NCBI RefSeq assembly: GCF_004923205.2
Contig: NZ_SELD02000033.1
Coordinates: 20,799-84,798, forward strand
Direction of reading: 5' to 3'
DNA: 64,000 nucleotides
Source: Paracoccus aeridis
GTDB lineage: Bacteria; Pseudomonadota; Alphaproteobacteria; Rhodobacterales; Rhodobacteraceae
Shown: positions 1-9,173 of the stretch, in pieces
How positions within the stretch are numbered: the first letter of the stretch is position 1
Layout of the letters: each line of letters begins with the position of its first letter
The notes under the pieces: generated by a model
Told to the model about the DNA's origin: nothing
Databases searched by the model: none
Seen by the model: only the letters and a program-made list of their open reading frames with translations
Position numbers and translations under genes: made by a program

Positions 1-638
<638 letters not shown>

Positions 639-679
639 ACGCCCACGCCGCCGATTAACAAACTTCTGGCTCGCGGCGG

Positions 680-706
680 GGAACGGCCTGCCGAAGCGCG
701 CGCGTT
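680..706 (+). promoter_or_regulatory. Possible EcfG-type general stress promoter (wide spacer)
   Basis: GGAAC at 680-684 is followed by CGTT at 703-706 with an 18-nt spacer. The alphaproteobacterial EcfG/PhyR-pathway consensus is GGAAC, 16-17 nt, CGTT, so this spacer is one base longer than the usual maximum. The site lies 56 bp upstream of the YghA-type gene, a family often in that regulon. The same stretch holds a GCCGAA/TTCGGC inverted repeat (690-695 with 705-710), which could instead be a weak hairpin after hemB. Confidence 0.25.
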
Positions 707-761
707 CGGCTTCCATCGGTCCCGGGCGATCCGCCGGGGCAGTTTCCGGAGGCTTCGACGC

Positions 762-1835
762 ATGGACGACCACCCCAGAATGCCCGACGACGATCCCGTC
801 AATGACCCGGCGCGCCGCCGCGCGATCGGCAGTCTCGCCGGCGGCATCGCCGCGGTCGGGATGGCCGGCGCGGCCAGCGGCCAGACAGCAACCGCAACCC
901 CGCCTGCCTCGCCGCCCGCGGCATCCGCGGCAAGCGCCGGCGCGGCAACCGCGTCCCCGCTCCGCAACCCCGTGGACCTTTACCCCAACCCGCCGTTCCC
1001 GGAACAGACGCAGCCCTGGCCGGGCCTGCAGTCGCAGATGACCCCCCGGCCGGATTCGGGCGAGGACAGCTATATCGGCACCGGCCGCCTGCGGGGGCGC
1101 CGCGCGCTGATCACGGGCGGCGACAGCGGCATCGGCCGCGCGGCCGCGATCGCCTTTGCCCGCGAAGGCGCGGACGTCGCGATCAACTACCACCCGGACG
1201 AGGAACCCGATGCGCAGGAGGTCGTGGCCCTGATCGAGGCCGAGGGCCGCAAGGCCGCCGCCATCCCCGGCGACCTGACCGACGCGGCCTTCTGCCGCGA
1301 GCTGGTTGACCGCGCGCTGGCCGAGCTTGGCGGGCTGGACATTCTCGTGAACAACGCGGGCTACCAGCAGACCAAGAAGACGCTGGACGAGATAACCGAC
1401 GAGCAGTTCGAGCGTACCTTCCGGACCAACGTCTTCGCGCCGTTCTTCATCACCAAGGCGGCGCTCCCGCACATGCCGCCCGGCGCCGCGATCATCATCA
1501 CCGCGTCGGTCCAGGGGGTGAACCCGGCGGGCGAGCTGTTCGACTATGCCCAGACCAAGGCCGCCAACATCGCCTATGCCAAGTCGCTGGCCAAGCAGCT
1601 GGCGCCCAGGGGCATCCGCGTGAACGCGGTCGCGCCCGGCCCGTTCTGGACGCCGCTTCAGGTCTCGGGCGGGCAGATCCCGTCAAAGCTTCCGCAGTTC
1701 GGGTCGGACAGCCCGATGGGGCGGCCCGGACAGCCGGTCGAGATCGCGCCGCTTTACGTGGCGCTTGCCGCCGCCGACAATACCTATGCCTCGGGCCAGC
1801 TCTACGGGTCGAGCGGGGGGAGCGGGCAGGACTGA
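762..1835 (+). CDS. YghA-type SDR oxidoreductase with Tat-like N-terminus
   Basis: NAD(P)-dependent short-chain dehydrogenase closely resembling E. coli YghA, an aldehyde reductase. Cofactor motif TGGDSGIGR is at about residues 118-126, the NNAG motif near 197, catalytic Ser249, and Tyr262/Lys266 of YxxxK. The start fits a GGAGG nine bases upstream. Unlike E. coli YghA, the protein has about 65 extra N-terminal residues: a twin-arginine stretch (RRRAIGSLAGG, residues 18-28), a hydrophobic segment and an Ala/Pro/Ser-rich linker. This suggests export of the folded, cofactor-loaded enzyme, which is an inference. It is followed by ygiC- and ygiB-like genes, so a stress or polyamine/glutathione-related envelope role is possible. 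The SDR assignment is certain; the Tat signal is probable. Confidence 0.9.
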   Translation: MDDHPRMPDDDPVNDPARRRAIGSLAGGIAAVGMAGAASGQTATATPPASPPAASAASAGAATASPLRNPVDLYPNPPFPEQTQPWPGLQSQMTPRPDSGEDSYIGTGRLRGRRALITGGDSGIGRAAAIAFAREGADVAINYHPDEEPDAQEVVALIEAEGRKAAAIPGDLTDAAFCRELVDRALAELGGLDILVNNAGYQQTKKTLDEITDEQFERTFRTNVFAPFFITKAALPHMPPGAAIIITASVQGVNPAGELFDYAQTKAANIAYAKSLAKQLAPRGIRVNAVAPGPFWTPLQVSGGQIPSKLPQFGSDSPMGRPGQPVEIAPLYVALAAADNTYASGQLYGSSGGSGQD

Positions 1836-1946
1836 ACGGCGATGCCGCCGCGAGGCACGCCGCCTGCGCGCGCGTGCCTCTTTGGCCTTGCAACGCGCGC
1901 GCCACGCGACCAAATCGGACCGGAGGCAGAGGGAGCAGACGCCGCG

Positions 1947-3164
1947 ATGCAGAAGATCACCGTTGCCGAACGGCCCGGCTGGCGCGACCGCGCCGCCGAA
2001 CTCGGCTTCACTTTCGCCGACATGGGTGGGGAACCCTACTGGGACGAGACCTCGGCCTACCGCTTCACGCTGCGCCAGATCGAGGACGACATCGAGGACC
2101 CGGCGACCGAGCTGCACGAGATGTGCCGGCAGGCGGTCGCCCACGCCGTCACCTCCGAGGAGTGGATGACGCGGCTGGAGATTCCGCGCCCCTACTGGGA
2201 CTTCGTCGAACGCAGCTGGGCCCACGGCGAGCCCGAGCTCTACGGCCGCTTCGACCTCGCCTATGACGGCAACGGACCGGCGAAGCTGCTGGAATACAAC
2301 GCCGACACCCCGACCTCGCTCTATGAATCCGCGTCCTTCCAGTGGCTCTGGTTCGAGGAAAGCCGCGACGCCGGCACGCTCGGCCCCAACACCGACCAGT
2401 TCAACACCATCCACGAGGCCCTTGCCGAACGCTGGGCCGAGATCGCACCGCAGGGCGAGGACATCCACTTCGCCGCCGACCGCGACAACCCCGAGGATTT
2501 CGCCACGGTCGAGGCGCTGGCCTGGGCCGCGCGCGAGGCGGGGCTGGGCGCCCACTTCACCGCGCTTGCCGACATCGGGCTCAGCGAAGACGGGCAGTTC
2601 GCCGACGACAAGGACCGGGTGATCGGAACGCTCTTCAAGCTGTACCCGTGGGAAGACATGCTGCGCGACGACTTCGCCGCGCATCTGCAGCCCTCGCAGA
2701 CCCGCTTCATCGAGCCGCCGTGGAAAGCCGTCCTGTCGAACAAGGGGATCCTGCCCTTGCTGTGGCAGATGTTCCCCGACCACCCGAACCTGCTGCCGGC
2801 TTTCTTCGCCGCCGACATCGAGGCCGCGCGCCGGGGCGAGCGCAACGACTTCACCGACGCGATCGCACGGGCGGAACCGCAGCTTTCGCGCGGCCACGTT
2901 GCCAAGCCCGTGTTCTCGCGCGAGGGGGCGGGCGTCGTCATCACCGAAGCCGGGCGCGAGGTCGAGCGTGCGCCCGACGACAGCTACTCGCACCACCCGC
3001 GGGTCGTGCAGGCGCTGGCCCCCCTGCCCGACTTCGACGGCTTCCACCCCGTCCTCGGCGCGTGGATCGTGGGCCTGCGCTGCGCCGGCCTGGGCGTGCG
3101 CGAGGACCGGGCCCGGATCACCCACAACCTGTCCCGCTTCAAGCCGCATTTTATCGAGGGGTAA
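1947..3164 (+). CDS. ygiC: Glutathionylspermidine synthase-family ATP-grasp protein (YgiC-like)
   Basis: A 405-residue protein of the glutathionylspermidine synthase C-terminal (pre-ATP-grasp plus ATP-grasp) family, without the N-terminal amidase domain of true E. coli Gsp. It starts with the YgiC-like pattern ERPGWRDRAAELGF and GEPYWDE. ATP-grasp landmarks are EYNADTPTS near residue 118, the W-K-A-V-LSNKG stretch and KPVFSREGAG near the C-terminus. Start ATG 1947 is preferred to an upstream in-frame ATG at 1842 because of the GGAGG at 1922-1926 region, weak GGGAG nearer the start, and alignment with the family N-terminus. It is followed after 3 bp by the YgiB-like lipoprotein, as in the E. 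coli ygiBC pair. The substrate of this family is not firmly known. Confidence 0.85.
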   Translation: MQKITVAERPGWRDRAAELGFTFADMGGEPYWDETSAYRFTLRQIEDDIEDPATELHEMCRQAVAHAVTSEEWMTRLEIPRPYWDFVERSWAHGEPELYGRFDLAYDGNGPAKLLEYNADTPTSLYESASFQWLWFEESRDAGTLGPNTDQFNTIHEALAERWAEIAPQGEDIHFAADRDNPEDFATVEALAWAAREAGLGAHFTALADIGLSEDGQFADDKDRVIGTLFKLYPWEDMLRDDFAAHLQPSQTRFIEPPWKAVLSNKGILPLLWQMFPDHPNLLPAFFAADIEAARRGERNDFTDAIARAEPQLSRGHVAKPVFSREGAGVVITEAGREVERAPDDSYSHHPRVVQALAPLPDFDGFHPVLGAWIVGLRCAGLGVREDRARITHNLSRFKPHFIEG

Positions 3165-3167
3165 GCC

Positions 3168-3809
3168 ATGACCGTCCATTCCCGACCCCCTGCCGCCGCC
3201 GCCAACCCCGCCCGCAAGCGGTCGCGCCATGTCGCGCTGGTGCTGGCGGGAACGGCGATGCTCACGCTGGCCGCCTGCGAGGACGACCGCGTGGACGCGC
3301 AGGCCTTTCCCGACCTCGAAAGCTGCCTTGCGGCCGCGAAGGGCAGCGGGCTGTTCTTCACCGAAACCGACTGCCGCACCCAGTTCGCCGCCGCGCAGGA
3401 AGAACACCTGGAAACCGCCCCGCGCTACGCCAGCAAGGAGCTGTGCGAACAGGAACACGGCGCGGGCGCCTGCGGCGACGATCCGGCCGCGCAGCAGAGC
3501 CAGGGCGGAGGCTTCAGCTTCATGCCGCTGTTCATGGGCTACATGATGGGGTCGATGCTGTCGCGGGGCGGCGGCGTGTTCAGCCAGCCGATGATCCGCA
3601 CGCCGAACGGCTATTCCACGCCCAACGGGAACCAGTCCTTCGCGTCCAACCGCGGCTCGGCGCGGGTGCCGACCAGCACCTTCGCCCGCGCGCCGTCAAC
3701 CATCGGCAAGGCCCCGATGAGCGCGACGCAGGTGTCCCAGCGCGGCGGCTTCGGCGCCTCGGCCACGTCGCGCGCCACGGGCGGCGCCGCGCGCAGCGTC
3801 GGGGGCTGA
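3168..3809 (+). CDS. ygiB: DUF1190 lipoprotein (YgiB-like)
   Basis: A 213-residue predicted lipoprotein of the DUF1190/YgiB family. The N-terminus has basic residues (RKRSRH), a hydrophobic run and a lipobox LAAC with the lipidated Cys near residue 37. After it comes the family pattern of conserved cysteines (ESC, TDC, LCEQEHGAGAC), then a Gly/Met-rich segment (MPLFMGYMMGSML) and a Ser/Gly/Thr-rich C-terminus, as in YgiB. It begins 3 bp after the ygiC-like stop, so the two are certainly co-transcribed. The function is unknown; the E. coli pair lies downstream of tolC, which hints at an envelope job. Confidence 0.85.
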   Translation: MTVHSRPPAAAANPARKRSRHVALVLAGTAMLTLAACEDDRVDAQAFPDLESCLAAAKGSGLFFTETDCRTQFAAAQEEHLETAPRYASKELCEQEHGAGACGDDPAAQQSQGGGFSFMPLFMGYMMGSMLSRGGGVFSQPMIRTPNGYSTPNGNQSFASNRGSARVPTSTFARAPSTIGKAPMSATQVSQRGGFGASATSRATGGAARSVGG

Positions 3810-3875
3810 CGCGCGGCCTTGCGCCGGGCGGACCGCTGGCGCAGGGTCGCGGCTGACCCGCGAAAGGAGGCCGCG

Positions 3876-4520
3876 ATGACCCGCCCGACCCGCTCTGATC
3901 GGACCCGCCAGCTTGCCGGCCTCGCCCCGGTGATCCCGGTCCTCGTGATCCCCGACGCGGGACTGGCCGCCGACCTTGGCCGGACCCTGATCGGCGCCGG
4001 CCTTCCGGTGCTGGAAGTCACCCTGCGGACCGACGGCGCGTTCGACGCGATCCGGGCGATGGCGGACCTGCCCGGCGGCCATGTCGGCGCCGGCACGGTC
4101 CTGACCGCGGACGACGCGCGGCGCGCCAGGGACAACGGCGCGACCTTCGCGGTGTCGCCGGGCCTTACCGACGCGATCGTCGCTGCCTGCGACGAAATCG
4201 ACCTGCCGCTTCTTCCCGGCGTCGCCACGGCGTCCGAGGCGATGGCCGCGCGCGAATACGGCTTCGACATGCTGAAGCTGTTCCCGGCCGAAGCGGTCGG
4301 CGGCCGCGCGCTTCTCAAGGCGCTCTCCGGGCCGCTGCCGCAGCTGTCGTTCTGCCCGACCGGCGGCATCACGCCCGAAACCGCGCCCGACTATCTGACG
4401 CTTCCGAACGTCGCCTGCGTCGGCGGCAGCTGGATCGCGCCCGAGGCCGACCAACGCGCCCGCGACTGGACCGCCATCGGCGCCCGCGCCCGCGCGGCGG
4501 CGGGGCTGACGCGCGGCTAG
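3876..4520 (+). CDS. eda: 2-dehydro-3-deoxyphosphogluconate (KDPG/KHG) aldolase
   Basis: Class I aldolase of the Entner-Doudoroff pathway: KDPG to pyruvate and glyceraldehyde 3-phosphate, with KHG cleavage in many members. 214 residues, a normal length. Catalytic Glu47 is in LEVTLRT with the phosphate-binding Arg51, and Schiff-base Lys134 is in MLKLFPAE. The phosphate loop FCPTGGIT is present. ATG 3876 was chosen over the longer frame because AAAGGAGG lies directly upstream. No edd gene is adjacent, so eda stands alone here. Its stop codon shares the CTAG tetramer at 4517-4520 with the convergent xseA stop. Confidence 0.95.
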   Translation: MTRPTRSDRTRQLAGLAPVIPVLVIPDAGLAADLGRTLIGAGLPVLEVTLRTDGAFDAIRAMADLPGGHVGAGTVLTADDARRARDNGATFAVSPGLTDAIVAACDEIDLPLLPGVATASEAMAAREYGFDMLKLFPAEAVGGRALLKALSGPLPQLSFCPTGGITPETAPDYLTLPNVACVGGSWIAPEADQRARDWTAIGARARAAAGLTRG

Positions 4521-6217
4521 AACAGCGACTTCTGTCCTTCGCCCGGCGCCTTGCCGCGCCCCCGGCCCTTCGGCGGCGCGGTTTCGGGCCGCGCCACCAC
4601 CTGGCCGTCGTGGAACTCGATCGTCAGCTGCGGCATCGCGGCGGCCGGCGCGGCGGAGGTCACGACCTCGCCCTCGGGCCCCCGGATCACCGCGAAGCCG
4701 CGCTTCAGCGTCTCCATGTGCCCGAGCGTCTGGCGCAGCCGGTCGAGGCGGTCGAGCGTGTCCGCGCGGCCCGCGACGATGCGCCCCGCCGCCTGGTGGA
4801 GCCGCGACGTCGCCCGGTCCAGCGCCGTGCGGCCTTCGGCCACGTCGCGCCGCGCCTCGGCGAGCATCCGCGCCCGCGCACCGTCGAGCTGCCGCGACAG
4901 CCGCGCCAGCCGCTCGGCCTCGCCGCGCGCGATGCGTCGGGCGGCGGCGCCAAGGCGCGGCTCCATCCCGGCGATGCGGCGTCTCGCCTCTGCCACGGGT
5001 CGGTTCAGGTTGCCGCGCGGCACCAGGTCCAGCGCGCGTCGGCGCTGCGCGCGTTCCCGCGCGGCGGCGAGGTCCAGCTGCGCCGCCATGCGGGCGAAAC
5101 CCGTCCGCTTGTCGCGGGTGAAGTTCCTCAGCGAGAAGATCGGCAGGTCCAGCGCCGCCACGTCGCGCTTGCGGTCGCGGACGAAGCCCTTGAGCGCGGG
5201 CTCCAGCCGCGGCCCGGTCAGGTCGAACCGCTGCCGCGGCGCCTCGGTCAGCGCCTGCGGCCGCCCGAGCCCGCGCGCGAGATCGGCCAGCCGTTGCCGC
5301 GACAGCGTGCCCGACCGCGCCGCCGCCCGCAGCAGCCGCGTGCGCGCGTCGGCCGTCCGCAGGATCAGCTCCGACCGCACCGGCACCGCGAGCTCGGCCG
5401 CCGCGGTGGGGGTCGGCGCGCGCAGGTCGGCGGCGTGGTCGATCAGCGTCGTGTCGGTCTCGTGCCCCACGGCGGAGATCAGCGGGATCGTCCCCTCGGC
5501 CACGGCGCGGACCACCACCTCCTCGTTGAAGCCCCACAGGTCCTCGACCGACCCGCCCCCGCGCGCCACGATGATGAGATCGGGCCGCGGAACCCGCCCG
5601 CCGGGGGCAAGCCCGTTCAGCCCGCGGATCGCCGCCGCCACCTGCGGCGCGCATTCGCGGCCCTGCACGGCCACGGGGAAGATCAGCACGCGGCTGGGGA
5701 AGCGGTCGCGCAGGCGGTGGAGGATGTCGCGGATCACCGCGCCCGACGGTGAGGTCACGACCGCGATCACGCCCGGAAGATAGGGCACCCTGCGCTTGCG
5801 GTCGGCGTGGAACAGCCCCTCCGCCTCCAGCTGGCGGCGGCGCTGGTCCAGCATCGCCATCAGCGCGCCGAGGCCCGCGGGCTCCACGTCCTCGACCAGC
5901 AGCTGGTACTTGGACTGGCCCGGAAACGTGGTCAGGCGGCCGGTCGCGATGATCTCCATCCCCTCCTCGGGGCGGTGCGACAGGCGCCCGACGCTGCCCT
6001 TCCAGCAGACGGAAGCGATGCAGGCGCGGTCGTCCTTAAGGTCGAAGTACAGGTGCCCCGATCCCGGCCGCGACACGCGCCCGACCTCGCCGCGGACGCG
6101 GACGCGGGCGAACTCCCCCTCGATCACGCGCTTCACGGCGCCCGAGATCTCGGACACGGACAGGGGCGGGGTGTTGCCGGCGGCGGCGCCGGGGCCGCTT
6201 TCCTCGAAAAGATCCAT
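4517..6217 (-). CDS. xseA: Exodeoxyribonuclease VII large subunit
   Basis: Catalytic large subunit of exonuclease VII, which degrades single-stranded DNA from both ends together with XseB. 566 residues. The N-terminal OB fold includes VRVRGEVGRVSRPGSGHLYF. The catalytic core carries the family signatures VTSPSGAVIRDI, RGGGSVEDLWGFNEE and SAVGHETDTTLID. A long arginine-rich coiled-coil follows, and the protein ends in a basic tail with GQKSLF. The start ATG 6217 gives MDLFEES, as expected for alphaproteobacterial XseA; upstream frame extension is only antisense to purD. xseB is not next to it. It is divergent from purD. Confidence 0.96.
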   Translation of the reverse strand: MDLFEESGPGAAAGNTPPLSVSEISGAVKRVIEGEFARVRVRGEVGRVSRPGSGHLYFDLKDDRACIASVCWKGSVGRLSHRPEEGMEIIATGRLTTFPGQSKYQLLVEDVEPAGLGALMAMLDQRRRQLEAEGLFHADRKRRVPYLPGVIAVVTSPSGAVIRDILHRLRDRFPSRVLIFPVAVQGRECAPQVAAAIRGLNGLAPGGRVPRPDLIIVARGGGSVEDLWGFNEEVVVRAVAEGTIPLISAVGHETDTTLIDHAADLRAPTPTAAAELAVPVRSELILRTADARTRLLRAAARSGTLSRQRLADLARGLGRPQALTEAPRQRFDLTGPRLEPALKGFVRDRKRDVAALDLPIFSLRNFTRDKRTGFARMAAQLDLAAARERAQRRRALDLVPRGNLNRPVAEARRRIAGMEPRLGAAARRIARGEAERLARLSRQLDGARARMLAEARRDVAEGRTALDRATSRLHQAAGRIVAGRADTLDRLDRLRQTLGHMETLKRGFAVIRGPEGEVVTSAAPAAAMPQLTIEFHDGQVVARPETAPPKGRGRGKAPGEGQKSLF

Positions 6218-6303
6218 GCCCACAGATGGCGCGGGCGGGGGCCGGTTGGCAAGCCCGGCCGGCCTTGTGAGCGGGGCGCGGCTTGCCTTATCACCACGCC
6301 GAC

Positions 6304-6341
6304 ACGGCGCACCACACCGCGCACCCAACGGCGCACCACAC
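6304..6341 (+). repeat. 14-bp direct repeat in the purD leader
   Basis: ACGGCGCACCACAC occurs at 6304-6317 and exactly again at 6328-6341, a 24-bp period, with a degenerate copy (CGCGCACCCAACG) between. The second copy ends 12 bp before the purD start. The spacing of just over two helical turns could suit a dimeric regulator, or it may be a local slippage duplication. Seen directly in the sequence; the role is unknown. Confidence 0.6.
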
Positions 6342-6353
6342 GGGGCAACCTGC

Positions 6354-7616
6354 ATGAACATCCTGATCCTCGGCGGCGGCGGGCGCGAACACGCGCTGGC
6401 CTGGGCGATCCGCCAGAACCCGAAATGCGACCGGCTGATCGTGGCGCCGGGGAACGCCGGAATCGCCGCGATCGCGCGCTGTGCCGACCTCGCGATCACC
6501 GATGGCGCGGCGGTCGCGGCGTTCTGCGACGAGAACGCGATCGACCTGGTGGTGATCGGGCCCGAGGCGCCGCTGGCCGCGGGCGTCGCCGATGCGCTGC
6601 GCGAAACCGGGATCTCGGTCTTCGGCCCGTCGCGCGCCGCCGCCATGCTGGAGGCGTCGAAGGCCTTCACCAAGGAAATCTGCGACGCCGTCGGCGCCCC
6701 GACCGCAGCCTGGGCGCGCTTCACCGACGCGGCCGCCGCCCGTGCCCATGTCGCCCGCACCGGCGCGCCGATCGTGGTCAAGGCCGACGGCCTCGCCGCC
6801 GGCAAGGGCGTCACCGTCGCGATGACGGAGGCCGAGGCCGTTGCCGCGATCGACGCGGCGCTCGGCGGCGCGTTCGGCGAGGCCGGCGCATCGGTCGTGA
6901 TCGAGGAGTTCATGCAGGGCGAGGAGGCGAGCTTCTTCGTCCTCGTCGACGGCGAAACCTGCCTGCCTGTCGGCACCGCGCAGGACCACAAGCGCGCGGG
7001 CGACGGCGACACCGGCCCGAACACCGGCGGCATGGGCGCCTATTCCCCTGCCCCGGTGATGACCGATGCGATCCGGGCGCAGGTCATGGACCGGATCGTG
7101 CGGCCCACGATGGCGGAAATGGCCCGCCGCGGCACCCCGTTCCAGGGTGTCCTGTTCGCCGGGCTGATGATCGAGGGCGGCGAGGCGCGGCTGGTCGAAT
7201 ACAACGTCCGCTTCGGCGATCCCGAGACGCAGGCGCTGATGATGCGGCTCGGCGGGCAGGCGCTCGACCTGATCCAGGCCTGCGCCGAGGGGCGGCTGGC
7301 CGGGATGTCGGTCACCTGGGCCGACGACCATGCGATGACGGTCGTGCTGGCCGCCAGGGGCTATCCCGGCGACTCCGCGAAGGGCGGCGTGATCGGCGGA
7401 CTGGGCGGGCTGCCGGAAACCTCGTTGCAGATGATGTTCCACGCCGGCACTGCCGAGCGTGACGGCGCGGTCGTGGCGAACGGCGGCCGCGTCCTCAACG
7501 CGACCGGACGCGGCGCGACGCTGGCCGAGGCGCGCGCGCGGGCCTATGCTCTGGCCGAGGCGGTGGACTGGCCGGACGGCTTCTACCGCCGCGACATCGG
7601 GTGGAGGGCGCTGTGA
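6354..7616 (+). CDS. purD: Phosphoribosylamine-glycine ligase (GAR synthetase)
   Basis: Second step of de novo purine synthesis: phosphoribosylamine plus glycine and ATP to glycinamide ribonucleotide. 420 residues, the normal length. The N-terminus MNILILGGGGREHALAW is diagnostic. ATP-grasp motifs include KADGLAAGKGV, EEFMQGEEASFF and VRFGDPETQ, and the HKRAGDGDTGPNTGGMG block is intact. ATG 6354 gives this N-terminus; the longer frame is antisense to xseA. The next gene starts with GTG within the purD stop codon (4-bp overlap), so the two are translationally coupled. purF lies elsewhere in the window at 47.2 kb. Confidence 0.97.
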   Translation: MNILILGGGGREHALAWAIRQNPKCDRLIVAPGNAGIAAIARCADLAITDGAAVAAFCDENAIDLVVIGPEAPLAAGVADALRETGISVFGPSRAAAMLEASKAFTKEICDAVGAPTAAWARFTDAAAARAHVARTGAPIVVKADGLAAGKGVTVAMTEAEAVAAIDAALGGAFGEAGASVVIEEFMQGEEASFFVLVDGETCLPVGTAQDHKRAGDGDTGPNTGGMGAYSPAPVMTDAIRAQVMDRIVRPTMAEMARRGTPFQGVLFAGLMIEGGEARLVEYNVRFGDPETQALMMRLGGQALDLIQACAEGRLAGMSVTWADDHAMTVVLAARGYPGDSAKGGVIGGLGGLPETSLQMMFHAGTAERDGAVVANGGRVLNATGRGATLAEARARAYALAEAVDWPDGFYRRDIGWRAL

Positions 7617-8026
7617 CCGGACCGGAGCTGGGCCATGTCGAACCGGCGGGGCTTGCCGCGCTTGCAGCTTTCGCGTCCCGGCTGGACGAGCCGTTCGGGG
7701 ATTGGAAGGGCGGCGACACGCTGAACGAGGACGCGATCACCCTGCCGTGGTTCGCCCCCTCGCCGCTGGTCCTGGACTTCGTCCAGGCCGCCTACGAACA
7801 CGGGCTCGTCGTTCCGTTCGAGTGGTCGGACTGGATGGCGGCAGGCGGGCGCGACCTCGTCTTCGCCGCGCCCGAGGCAATGGCCGGCCTGTCGCTGGCC
7901 GACGTGCAGCGGGTCGCCACGGCGATCATCCGCGGCGATCGGTTCAGCGAAGGCGCGCTGGCCGAGGCGTTCGAGGACGGCCGCATGCCCGCCCTGATCC
8001 GCCGCCTCGTGGTGCTGGCCGCCTGA
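7613..8026 (+). CDS. Small DUF6508-like protein
   Basis: 137 residues, no signal peptide or membrane span. The arrangement of a GDWKGGDTLNEDAITLPWF stretch, then LDFVQAAYEHGLV and FEWSDWMA, then a C-terminal region rich in acidic residues (GDRFSEGALAEAFEDG), matches my memory of the DUF6508 family. The start is GTG 7613 with GGAGG five bases ahead; the GTG overlaps the purD TGA by 4 bp. An upstream in-frame GTG at 7601 is less likely. No function is known; coupling to purD is shared by related genomes as far as I recall. Confidence 0.65.
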   Translation: MTGPELGHVEPAGLAALAAFASRLDEPFGDWKGGDTLNEDAITLPWFAPSPLVLDFVQAAYEHGLVVPFEWSDWMAAGGRDLVFAAPEAMAGLSLADVQRVATAIIRGDRFSEGALAEAFEDGRMPALIRRLVVLAA

Positions 8027-8040
8027 CGCGGAGGCCCGCT

Positions 8041-9060
8041 TCAGACCGCCGAATACATCCCCTCGTAGACCGGCTGCAGGGTTTCCAGCTCGAACAGCGA
8101 CGACACCGAGGTGCCGTTCCAGATCGACATGATCGCCTGCGCGAAGAGCGGCGCGGTCGGGACCACGCGGATGTTGCGGGCCGAGCGCACCGCGTCGTGC
8201 TGGTGGATCGAATCGGTGATGACGAGCGACTGCATGATCGAGTTCTCGATCCGCTCGACCGCCGGGCCGGACAGCACGCCGTGGGTGATGTAGGCGTGAA
8301 CCTCGGTCGCTCCGTGGTCGGCCAGAAGCTGCGCGGCCTTCACCAGCGTCCCCGCGGTGTCGCAGATGTCGTCCACGATGATGCAGGTCTTGCCCGAAAC
8401 GTCGCCGATGACCGTCATCTCGGCGATCTCGCCCGCCTTCTCGCGCCGCTTGTCCACGATCGCCATCGGCGCGTTGATCCGGGCCGCGATCTCGCGCGCG
8501 CGGCCGACGCCGCCCACGTCCGGCGACACGATCATCAGGTCGTCCATCCGGCCCTTGAAGTGGTGCTGGATGTCCAGCGAGAAGATCGGCGCGGCGTAGA
8601 GGTTGTCCACCGGGATGTCGAAGAAACCCTGGATCTGGGTCGCGTGCAGGTCGAGCGTCAGGACCCGGTCGATCCCGGCCTGCGTCAGCAGGTTCGCGAC
8701 CAGCTTCGCGCTGATCGGCGTGCGGGCCTTGGCGCGGCGGTCCTGCCGGGCATAGCCGAAATAGGGGATCACGGCGGTGATCCGGGCCGCGCTCGACCGG
8801 CGCAGCGCGTCGGCGATGATGAGCAATTCCATCAGGTTGTCGTTGGCGGGGTTCGAGGTCGGCTGGACGATGTACATGTCCTCGCCGCGCACGTTCTCGT
8901 ACACCTCGACGAAGATTTCCTGGTCGTTGAAGCGTTCGACCCGCGCGTCCACCGGCGCCACGTTCATCCCGCGGTGCATGGACATGCGGCGCGCGATCGC
9001 CAGCGCGAGCGGCCGGTTCGCGTTGCCCGCGATGAGCTTGGGTTCGGTCATGGCGGGCAT
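8041..9060 (-). CDS. prs: Ribose-phosphate pyrophosphokinase
   Basis: Makes PRPP from ribose 5-phosphate and ATP, feeding purine, pyrimidine, histidine and NAD synthesis. 339 residues. Motifs: FNDQEIFVE near the N-terminus, the flexible loop [29 protein letters not shown], and the PRPP-binding loop [13 protein letters not shown]. Start ATG 9060 (MPAMTEPKL) has GGAG ten bases upstream; ATG 9051 three codons in is the alternative. It ends 15 bp from the convergent DUF6508 gene and is divergent from the isomerase at 9174. Its closeness to purD and its substrate role fit nucleotide metabolism. Confidence 0.97.
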   Translation of the reverse strand: MPAMTEPKLIAGNANRPLALAIARRMSMHRGMNVAPVDARVERFNDQEIFVEVYENVRGEDMYIVQPTSNPANDNLMELLIIADALRRSSAARITAVIPYFGYARQDRRAKARTPISAKLVANLLTQAGIDRVLTLDLHATQIQGFFDIPVDNLYAAPIFSLDIQHHFKGRMDDLMIVSPDVGGVGRAREIAARINAPMAIVDKRREKAGEIAEMTVIGDVSGKTCIIVDDICDTAGTLVKAAQLLADHGATEVHAYITHGVLSGPAVERIENSIMQSLVITDSIHQHDAVRSARNIRVVPTAPLFAQAIMSIWNGTSVSSLFELETLQPVYEGMYSAV

Positions 9061-9173
9061 CTGCGTCTCCGGGCGATTGTGCAAACGGCGGGAATCGTGT
9101 GATTGCGCCCGCATTATCACCGCGATAGCGTCCCCGCAAACGCCGAGGACGGCAGCTTGAAGGACAGGGACAG

